Of a DNA stretch of 64,000 nucleotides, positions 56,633 through 64,000 are shown one piece after another. A program made the translations under genes and the position numbers. The notes beneath the pieces are model-generated. The model was not told the origin of the DNA, ran no database searches, and was given only the letters and a program-made list of their open reading frames with translations. Numbering within the stretch: the first letter of the stretch is position 1; every line of letters starts with the position of its first letter. Origin of the DNA: Isoetes taiwanensis (lineage: Eukaryota > Streptophyta > Lycopodiopsida > Isoetales > Isoetaceae); the NCBI GenBank assembly GCA_021234155.1, contig JAJEKV010000014.1:642949-706948 (forward strand), given 5' to 3'.

Positions 56633-57792
56633 CCTTTTTAACCCAAGAATGAAAATTTTGTCATTAATAGGTACCTTATGACCTTTGCTGATCAAAGATC
56701 CACTAGTTATTATCTGGGTCCACTTGTCTCTGACGTTGTTCGGGACCATCTGACCATTCCAACCAATTTCTTCGTCATTAATTAACTCCCTTTTTTTTAA
56801 GTCTTTCATTGTGACATATTGCAAGAAAACATCGCCTAATTTAGTGTCGACAATGGCGAGATATTACTGTAACTTTATGCTCCATCTTGTTTACCATGTT
56901 TTCCACTATTTCCTTCAAACTATCGGACTTTGATATCTTATTTGGATTAATTGAATGTATTATTCAACCTCATTCTTCATATAGGACTACAGATGATGGT
57001 CAATGCTATAGTTATCAATGGAAGTCAAACTATGTATCGGAAAATATTATAGCAATAACAAACCTGGTATAAAATTTTGACATAAGCAGCCTAGTTAGTG
57101 GATATCATGGTTCATCATTGCCACCTTTCCTTTGTCTTGCTCTTTGGGCTTTTAAAACACTGGGACTCAAAGCACTAATATGCTTGTCTGGATAGACATC
57201 GTTATTCTGTGCATGCAAAAAGTGGAAGGCAACAATCTAGAATACTTTCTACATATTCCTAAGAAGTTTGCTGCATTGTGTAGATAGAGAAAGCCATATC
57301 AGTAATGACTTGAGTTTGCTTGCTACTATGAAACAGCATTGCTCTATCATCATGAACATAACTTAGAGAATGCAAATTTGTATAGAAGTATGATCCAAAA
57401 TAGTATATATGCAATTATCACAAAAATGCCATTTAGATTGACAATATGGAAAATAAATTCAATGTGTCGAACCAAAGTGTTTGCTAAGTACATTTGTTTA
57501 TTTATTCAATAAAACATGATGCTTCAATTGCAAGATAGGGAACATAAATTGGGTACCAGATACACATCATATACTCACTTGCCTACGCTCACGATCTTCT
57601 AAAGTGGACTAGAAGGAAAAACCAATTTTCCCTTTCCTTCATAGTTATTTATGACAATACTAAAAATGCCCACGCACTCTATGTTTATGAGCATTGATCA
57701 ACCATAACAACATATCACCACCATAGAATTCATGTAAATGTGTTGGCTAGTATTAAAGTTGCCTCAAAGAAGAATTCAAAGACTAACCCATT
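56633..57792. other. Intergenic, 3' side of Lhcb
   Basis: No gene seen. The last few hundred bases probably contain the Lhcb 3' untranslated region and polyadenylation site on the minus strand. Confidence 0.45.
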
Positions 57793-58596
57793 CTACGAGC
57801 CAGGTACAAAGTTGGTTGCATAGGCCCAAGCATTGTTTGCAACTGGATCGGCAAGATGATCATTAAGGTTTTCAATAGGACCCTTTCCAGTCACGATAGC
57901 CTGAACGAAGAAACCAAACATGGAGAACATGGCAAGGCGGCCATTCTTGAGCTCCTTGACCTTGAGCTCAGCAGCGGCTTCAGGGTCATCAGCCAGGCCA
58001 AGGGGGTCAAAGCTACCACCAGGGTAAAGAGGGTCAGTGACCTCACCAAGAGGACCGCCAGCAACACGGTATGCCTCGACCGCGCCCATGAGGACAACTT
58101 GAGAGGCCCAGATGGCGAGGATACTCTGGGCATGGACGAGGCTAGGGTTACCAAGGTAATCAAGACCGCCTTCTTTGAAAATCTGGGAACCAGCCTTAAA
58201 CCAGACAGACTCACCAAATTTAACACCATTTTTAGCCAAGAGCTCAGGGGTAACGCAACCAAGGGCACCCAACATGGCCCATCGGGCATGGATGACCTCC
58301 AGTTCCCGGTTGCGGGCAAAGGTTTCGGGATCTGCGGACAGGCCAGCGGTGTCCCAACCGTAGTCACCGGGAAACTCACCGGTTAAGTAGGAAGGGGTTT
58401 CGCCAGAAAGGGGGCCCAAATATTTGAGCCGGTCTGGGCCATACCAGGGGCTAGAACTGGAGCTCTTGCTAGCAGATTTTCGCATGGTGATGCGGGCCTC
58501 TCCGGCAGGGCCGCTCTTCGCCAAGAGCTCATTCTGGGGCTTTGTAAGGACCTGCCCGGAAACGCCAGCCAAAGCTGTTGCTGCCATAGCTGCCAT
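57793..58596 (-). CDS. LHCB1: Chlorophyll a/b-binding protein of LHCII, type I (Lhcb1-like)
   Basis: An intact 267-codon, intronless gene. The product is imported into chloroplasts and binds chlorophylls a, b and carotenoids in the thylakoid membrane, where LHCII trimers feed photosystem II. Residues 1 to about 37 form a transit peptide ([17 protein letters not shown]...). The mature part starts near [25 protein letters not shown] is the LHCII trimerisation motif. Helix B carries [17 protein letters not shown] (chlorophyll ligands Glu, His, Arg), helix C lies at about 155-175 ([18 protein letters not shown]), and helix A carries [19 protein letters not shown]. The C-terminus is [18 protein letters not shown]. 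Length and motifs are normal for Lhcb1/2; intron absence favours Lhcb1. Codons are G/C-rich compared with the surrounding AT-rich DNA, as in highly expressed genes. Lhcb2 is the alternative name. Confidence 0.95.
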   Translation of the reverse strand: MAAMAATALAGVSGQVLTKPQNELLAKSGPAGEARITMRKSASKSSSSSPWYGPDRLKYLGPLSGETPSYLTGEFPGDYGWDTAGLSADPETFARNRELEVIHARWAMLGALGCVTPELLAKNGVKFGESVWFKAGSQIFKEGGLDYLGNPSLVHAQSILAIWASQVVLMGAVEAYRVAGGPLGEVTDPLYPGGSFDPLGLADDPEAAAELKVKELKNGRLAMFSMFGFFVQAIVTGKGPIENLNDHLADPVANNAWAYATNFVPGS

Positions 58597-58770
58597 TTCT
58601 CGGAGTACGAAGATCGGCTACTCTCTGCTTTCAAAAATAGGGTTATATAGCATCTCCAGGTAATCCCTTCCATTGTCCTCGCAATTCTTCTAGCCAATCG
58701 TTGCCTTCGTTTCCAAGCTCTTCAACCTCTGTCCTTAGAAATTTTGTCGTTATCTGACCACTTCCTAGAT
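58597..58770 (-). promoter_or_regulatory. Lhcb promoter
   Basis: On the minus strand, GCTATATAACC (TATA box, about 58642-58652) lies some 50 bp before the ATG. GATTGGCTAG (CCAAT box, about 58691-58700) and CAGATAACG (GATAA/I-box-like, about 58750-58758) lie further upstream. CCAAT plus GATAA elements near the TATA box are usual for light-regulated Lhcb genes. Confidence 0.6.
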
Positions 58771-60280
58771 TATTCTAACGAGGATTTTTGTAAATGTTAT
58801 GGCCACACATAAGTTATCTAAGACCACCATCATGGGATGGATAATAAAATTGCTTATTTACTTTGGAAGTCGGATGTTTTTTTAACATATATGATTCTAA
58901 TGTAAGCATCTTGTCGAGCAGAGTATTGTAAGCTTTCTTTTCTCGGTTTGGCTGTATTAGCCAATGTCCTTAATGCTGTAGATGTTAGGTGTCTATTTAC
59001 TCGGTTATGTTGCTCAATCCAACGAACCTAGATGAATTTGTGGCTTAAATTTGCCGCCAAGCTTGATATTCCAAGTCTAGTAGAAGTTTGGTGGTGGCTT
59101 AGGGTTTGCCACCATGGCCAAACAAAAAGATTTTTAGCCAGTAAACAGATGTAAACGGCAGGATGATAGCAGCTATGCCTCCAATTCATTGATCTTGTGT
59201 AAAGCTTATTGTGCTAATTCGAACTCTAAATAAATTAATTCTAAACGGGTTGCAGGACAAGAACAAACATTCTGCATATATTCTGCAGGACAACAAAGTT
59301 AACAGGATATATTTTCATCTTTTCTAGTTTTTCCGAATGCTACAGAGGTTTTTTAGCAGAGGCTTACCTCTTGATTGGAGACGTCGTCTGGTTGGGACCA
59401 TCTGGGCTACAAAAAAACGTTTTTGTTGAATGGGTTTTTCCAGTAGCTTGAAGGAAAGGCAGCAACATCGTATGATCAAAGACAAATACCATGATTTAAG
59501 GAACAACATTTAGCAGGTTAGATCATGTGAATAGCCATATTTATGATGTGTAGACAGATCGGCAAAATTGGTTAATCTTAGGCATAGAATGGGATAAGTA
59601 GAAAGGTGGTGAGCGTTGCTGGGCTTTTGTCGGGATTAAAGTAAAAAAATAATAGAAATTGACGACGTTGGGGTCTTCCTCCTTTACTCTTGATGATCAG
59701 GGTTACTTTGCGGATGGCCTTCTTATAAATCACAAGAAATCAATTCGGATTATGCAGAGTTATATTCTAGAGTTAGGCTACCTTCCCATGGAAACAACGG
59801 GACTTCGAAATTTCTTGTCAAGGTGAAGTCGAGCCAGTTCCCATGTTCAGATTTAACTTCAAAATTTGAGGTCAACTTCCAAGGCTGGCTTCGATTTTTC
59901 AGAAATGGAGGGGGATTTCTGAACTCTCCGGTTACTTGCCTTTGAATCTTGAGTCCGGTCAAGGCGCATGGGAACGTAGCCTTATGCGGAGTTAGTTCTC
60001 TAGAGTTAGTCCATGATCCCATACCAGAAGATATTGTGTACAGCTAGGGTCCCAAAAAATTTAAAGTGATCCAACAAACTTATTGCCGTCATGAGTTGCT
60101 GTTACAATGGTTAAAATTAGGATGATGTTGATTGTTATAACATCATTTAAAAATAAGATAATCTTGATTGTTGTGAGGGTGATGTGCATTCAATTGGACA
60201 AATGATTTTGATCTACAATGAGCTCTTTGCTTTTCACAAAAGATGCCCCTGGATGTATTATGCGTATAAACTATCATAGC
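58771..60280. other. Intergenic
   Basis: AT-rich sequence upstream of Lhcb. I see no other gene; short frames at 59324-59509 and 59750-60022 have no domain. Confidence 0.5.
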
Positions 60281-60530
60281 TCTCTCTAGCGCCCGCTTCC
60301 ACTTTCTCTCTCTAGTGCCTGCTTCCACTTTCTCTCTCTAGCTCCTTCTCCACCTTCTCTCTCTAGCCCTCCTCCACCTTCTCTCTCTAGCCCTCCTTCT
60401 CCACCTTCTCTCTCTACCTCCTTCTCTCTCTAGCCATATACCAACTTGCTAGCCACCTTAGTATCTCTCTAACCCTTGACCACACTCTCTCTAGCCAAGA
60501 TTGACCGCTCCCTCTCTCTAGCCAAGATGA
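60281..60530. repeat. CT-rich tandem array
   Basis: Repeats of TTCTCTCTCTAGCNCC-CTTCCACC units of about 20-30 bp, strand-asymmetric pyrimidine on the plus strand. It leads directly into the next minisatellite. Confidence 0.75.
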
Positions 60531-60945
60531 CTCATGGCGCGCCAATAAGATGTGCCAACTGCTAGCACACTCAAAATACGCAGGGTGATGTGCCAGCTGC
60601 TAGCACACTCAAAATACGCAGGGTGAGTCGCCTCAAAATACGCAGGGTGATGTGCCAACTGCCAGCACACTCAAAATATGCCAATTGCCAGCACACTCAA
60701 AATACATAGGGTGAGTCGCCTCAAAATACGTGGGGTGATGTGCCAACCGGCCGCTAGCACACTCAAAATCGCCAAACCGCTAGCACACTCAAAATACCAC
60801 CGGTGAGTGGCCTCAAAATACGCAGGGTGAGTCGCATCAAAATACACAGGGTGATGTGCCAACTGCTAGCACACTCAAAATACACAGGTGAGTCGCCATG
60901 TGCCAATTGCTAGCACACTCAAAATATGCAGGGTGAGTCGCCTTC
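60531..60945. repeat. Minisatellite, GATGTGCCAACTGCTAGCAC units
   Basis: Irregular tandem units combine TGTGCCAACTGCTAGCACAC, TCAAAATACGCAGGGTGA and GTCGCC in varying order, with unit length about 40-75 bp. Degenerate copies and internal deletions are visible. Confidence 0.8.
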
Positions 60946-61110
60946 TGCTTCTTTCTTATGTCCAAATCCATTCCAGCCTATTCCAAAAGCTTCTTCGAGT
61001 CAAGCCCATCCCAAAAGAATTCTGACAGTAGCCGAAATCGAACCTCCCTCCCACAGGGTTGAACCTCTCCGAACCCCCCCCGTGCCAACCACTGAGGGCG
61101 GGCATCGTTT

Positions 61111-62268
61111 ATGCCAGCCCCCCTGGGAGAACCAGGGGGATGGACCGCCGCGAAACGGCCCCGATCGGATAACAAGGACAAGGGAGAAACCTCTTCCATG
61201 AGAAAGGAGGCCCGGGCGAAGGCCCAATTTATGAGATCGACCTGGGAGACAGATGAAGGTTGCTCAGGCCCGACAATGCACCAACCGCAGGCGCAGACGA
61301 AGGCCATGAAACAAATGGAGGAACGAATTGAGAGCAACAGAACCCGGATTGCAGGACTGGCAGAAGAGATCCAATCTTCAGCGTCCCACGTACTCAAAAG
61401 ACAGTTCACAACGGAGAGGCAACGGATTGCAGAGATGGAGACCCGCATGCAACGGTTAGAAGACGGGCTTCGCTTGACACACTTTGAGAGGCAACAGGAG
61501 AAACAGGGTCTTGCTGACCTACGAGCTCGCGTGGACTCCCTCCTCACCACCATAGAGACCATGGCACGGGACATGCAGTGTGCTGAGCAAGATACAATGG
61601 CAACCATCTCCCGCCTCAAGTCAGAAGCTGAGGGGTCTGCCACTATAATACGAAACGTCCAAGCCGCCTTTGAAGCCAGCCAGGCAGAGCTAAGAACCCT
61701 ACAGAGTAGGACTGAGACACAAGATCAGGAGATACAGGAGCTCCGAGCAACTGTTGGCCAGCAAGACAAAGGCCTCCATGTCGAGGTCCATGAACAATTG
61801 CTTGATGGTGCACCTAATGAGTTGGCCAAGCAAAGCGAAATTTCAGCAGAGCTAGGCTCGGAGCTCCGAGCAGAGGTCGTAACCGCGGGGCCCACATGCC
61901 CAATAGCCCACAAGTCGCCAACCAGGCAGTCAGACAATACCTGTCCATCTCGAACACCACATCGCCCTTGCTGTGAACAGCCCACATACTCCAGACAACA
62001 GGCATCACCTGTTGGGACAACCAATGTTGCCCCGCGACTCAGTGAGCAGCAAGAGCAGGGCCGACGACGTCATAATGTGGCGGTACGTGCACTCTCAGAG
62101 GAAATAGGAGAGGGTCTCACCGTTTATCCAGATCGGATCCTATCTGCGCATAGCATTTCAAACCATCAGTCCACATTATCCGAGCAGCAAGCTATCTTGG
62201 GGGGGCTCAACGCGCCGCATCTCCCGCAGCGTTGTCACCTTTATGGTTGCAGACATACGAGTGCATGA
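61111..62268 (+). CDS. LINE ORF1-like coiled-coil protein
   Basis: An intact 385-codon frame starting MPAPLGEPGGWTAAKRPRS. Residues about 65-225 are heptad-rich coiled coil (MKQMEERIESNRTRIAGLAE, MQRLEDGLRLTHFE, ADLRARVDSLLTTIETM, ELRTLQSRTETQDQEIQELR). The C-terminal third is low complexity with Cys, Pro and Ser. ORF1 proteins trimerise through such coils and bind LINE RNA. I see no CCHC knuckle or RRM. Position directly before the endonuclease region supports the call. The start could be another in-frame codon, since upstream sequence is also open in part. Confidence 0.65.
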   Translation: MPAPLGEPGGWTAAKRPRSDNKDKGETSSMRKEARAKAQFMRSTWETDEGCSGPTMHQPQAQTKAMKQMEERIESNRTRIAGLAEEIQSSASHVLKRQFTTERQRIAEMETRMQRLEDGLRLTHFERQQEKQGLADLRARVDSLLTTIETMARDMQCAEQDTMATISRLKSEAEGSATIIRNVQAAFEASQAELRTLQSRTETQDQEIQELRATVGQQDKGLHVEVHEQLLDGAPNELAKQSEISAELGSELRAEVVTAGPTCPIAHKSPTRQSDNTCPSRTPHRPCCEQPTYSRQQASPVGTTNVAPRLSEQQEQGRRRHNVAVRALSEEIGEGLTVYPDRILSAHSISNHQSTLSEQQAILGGLNAPHLPQRCHLYGCRHTSA

Positions 62269-62749
62269 GGCAATTTTGCGTCAGAGTAGGCAATTGAAAG
62301 GGACTACCCTGTATGTCACCCAGGATCTTACTCGATGCAACAGAAGTCCTGCCGGCAACAGCTGGCTCAAGTCAAGGGCGTCCGCCATAGAGGGGGCACT
62401 GCAGGATTGGTCCGAGGCAAGCTTTGCATTTTCAGGTCGGCGTCTGCCGAGGTCACCGATGCAATGCGTCAAGCTGCTACAGCATCCAGAGGCCCCATTG
62501 CTACCACTACAGGAGCTACCCCACCGATTGCCACTCCTATTACTGCCACCGGTGCCTATCACGCACCTCTCCCCGCTTTGCTCCAACCGCTCCCACAACG
62601 TTGCTCGGGCATCCCTGCTGCTCCCCACACGGGGAACGGATCATCGTGTGTCTACATCAAATGCCAACAAATAGGAACTATCGTCCGGGATGGTATCTTG
62701 AGGCGCCGGGGCTTTCCTTGGCGTAAAGGGGAGAGTCTCAACTCTATTA

Positions 62750-64000
62750 CAACGAGATATGGATCTCATTTTCCTCATGGAAACATGGGAACATCGGGGA
62801 ATGCCTGCCGAACCTCCCAGGCTATCTGCATTTTTGGTGTTCAACGAGTGCACAGGCAAGCGAGGGCATGTGGGAGGTTGCCTGCTACTATCGTGCAACC
62901 TTGGGGCAGTCAGTCTTGCTGCACAAAACAGATAGGTACAATTGCTACTTGTAGGTGCGCGTGCAGTATGACAGTAGCAGCATCCTCTTCGTAGCAGCAT
63001 GCTACTTTCCACATGCCGAGAGCAACTTCTATAACACTCATTCGAATATGGATAGATTGGAGCCCTATGTCGATCTATATGATGACATACAGCAGCACAA
63101 ATAGTTGGGCAAGATTATGCTGCTTGGAGACTTTAATGCACGCATGGGAGCCGAGCAGATCTCGAAATTTGAGCCCCTGCCAGAGGACGTCTTGCAGTTG
63201 AACCCCGTAGAGGTAGCTTGGTCAAGGATATCAGATGACAACTATATTTCACGCTATGGCAGACAGTTGTTGCTGCTGGATAGTATCTTTGACCTGGTTA
63301 TTTATAATGGGTTGGCACAATGGCCGTCTTCCAGCCGCTACACTTGTAGACAGGAGAACCAAGGGGGCGGCTCCAGTGTAGTGGATTACCTGCTGGTCGA
63401 GGAACAGGATCTGCACCTGGTTACTCATTTTTCCATTGGAACAGACACTCGGGATGAGGAAGTTGACTCAGACCAGTAGCTCCTGTTCGTACATATACAT
63501 TGGCAGGCTCCCCGTGCATCCACTGGCTCAATACCCCGGGTGCCCCATCTGTGCCTGGACTCCGACAGCTACTGTAAGATGCTTTGGGAGAGGCCACTCA
63601 CGGAGAACCTCGGGCGCTGCCACCTTTCCCCGCAACAGATGGTTCGATGATGAGTGTCGAGAGCTCAAACGCGAACTCCGGCAAGTCAGTGATCCCACCT
63701 CCCACCCACAGGCCATCAATCAATACCACTCCTTCTTCAAGAACAAGAAAGTCAGATACCTCGCAGAGCACCAGCAATAGATGTTCGGTCTCCTGGATCG
63801 GCATCCCAAGACATTCTGGAGAAGGGTATTGAGCAAGGTTGTACAACCCACAGGGAACATCACCTCGGAGCAATGGGTACAGTACTTGCAACAGCTTTAT
63901 GACCCGCTCGGGGGCCGGGCACCAGTACCTCCACAGATGGGCATGGCTCTGGTCATCATCACAGAGGGGGATGCCATCATGGACCTGCAACGCCTAGCTA
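62750..64000 (+). pseudogene. LINE ORF2, endonuclease part, broken and incomplete
   Basis: Endonuclease motifs in order: DLIFLMETWEHRGMP (about 62757-62800), KIMLLGDFNARMG (63111-63149), SRYGRQLLLLDSIFDLVIYN (about 63245-63310) and SSVVDYLLVEEQ (about 63370-63405). The linker RTSGAATFPRNRWFDDECRE and HPKTFWRRVL follow. Frames change near 62900-63100 and 63470-63600, and stops are frequent. Reverse transcriptase lies beyond the window. Confidence 0.78.

Larger units (their letters stand above)
60946..64000 (+). mobile_element. LINE, same family as 1305-4322, cut by window edge
   Basis: A plus-strand non-LTR retrotransposon with ORF1 (61111-62268) and a broken ORF2 beginning near 62750 and continuing past the window. 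Peptides of the endonuclease and linker match the minus-strand copy at the left end (GDFNA, RTSGAATFPRN, HPKTFWRRVL against HPRTFWQRVL). Its 5' end probably lies near the end of the minisatellite. Confidence 0.82.

Noticed and set aside
57856-58386. A 176-codon plus-strand frame over the Lhcb gene
   Set aside because: It is the antisense shadow of the GC-rich Lhcb coding sequence.

Overview
This is nuclear DNA of a repeat-rich land plant. The supporting evidence is an intact chloroplast LHCII gene, an intact PRA1-type membrane gene, plant-type Ty3/gypsy and Ty1/copia retrotransposons, teloboxes (AAACCCTA) and very long non-coding stretches full of LTRs, LINEs, MITEs and tRNA-derived repeats. 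A seedless vascular plant such as a fern is my guess; the sequence does not prove it.

Layout, left to right. A LINE on the minus strand (about 1.3-4.3 kb) abuts a remarkable minus-strand block (4.66-8.7 kb). That block has two gene cassettes with the same architecture: a pair of ~70-bp hairpins, a telobox, the TATA box CTATAAATAG, an AAGGCGATTTT motif, then the ATG. Cassette A starts MARSKQTA, like the histone H3 tail, and ends about 2 kb later in an unmistakable histone H3 fold with centromeric-H3-like residues (EIRHFQ, LLIP, QEAAE). It is broken by stops, frameshifts and a hAT-like MITE with a TTGCTCTC target duplication. Cassette B is an intact 194-residue ORF with an acidic tail, of unknown function. 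Immediately upstream of cassette A lie a retrotransposon primer-binding site and a 1.64-kb LTR (8713-10357). The pair therefore looks like cargo of an LTR retroelement whose 3' end is not in the window. This is the most interesting part of the window.

The 10.9-23.4 kb region holds a related LTR fragment, low-complexity repeats, a likely functional PRA1 gene (18.86-19.39 kb), LINE 3' ends and a cluster of tRNA-like repeats. A decayed Ty3/gypsy chromovirus spans 23.9-33.6 kb. It carries an extra ORF before gag, and its reverse transcriptase is split by a 3.16-kb DNA element full of TTCCGGAA palindromes. It runs into a long LTR (33.57-35.33 kb, itself carrying a 248-bp MITE) and then into a truncated Ty1/copia element (35.38-37.5 kb). 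A 7.7-kb DNA transposon (38.5-46.2 kb) with clear terminal inverted repeats carries transposase remnants on the plus strand and a captured FCP1-like phosphatase domain on the minus strand. Another related LTR follows at 46.3-47.9 kb.

From 48 to 57.7 kb I see mostly AT-rich intergenic DNA with local duplications and one weak candidate split gene. The intact, intronless Lhcb gene is at 57.79-58.60 kb on the minus strand. The right end (60.3-64 kb) is a minisatellite followed by a second copy of the same LINE family seen at the left end, now on the plus strand and cut by the window edge.

Only Lhcb and PRA1 look like ordinary host genes. Cassette B is intact and may be expressed. Nearly all recognisable in-frame stops in the retroelements are single C-to-T changes of Gln or Arg codons, as expected from deamination of methylated cytosines.
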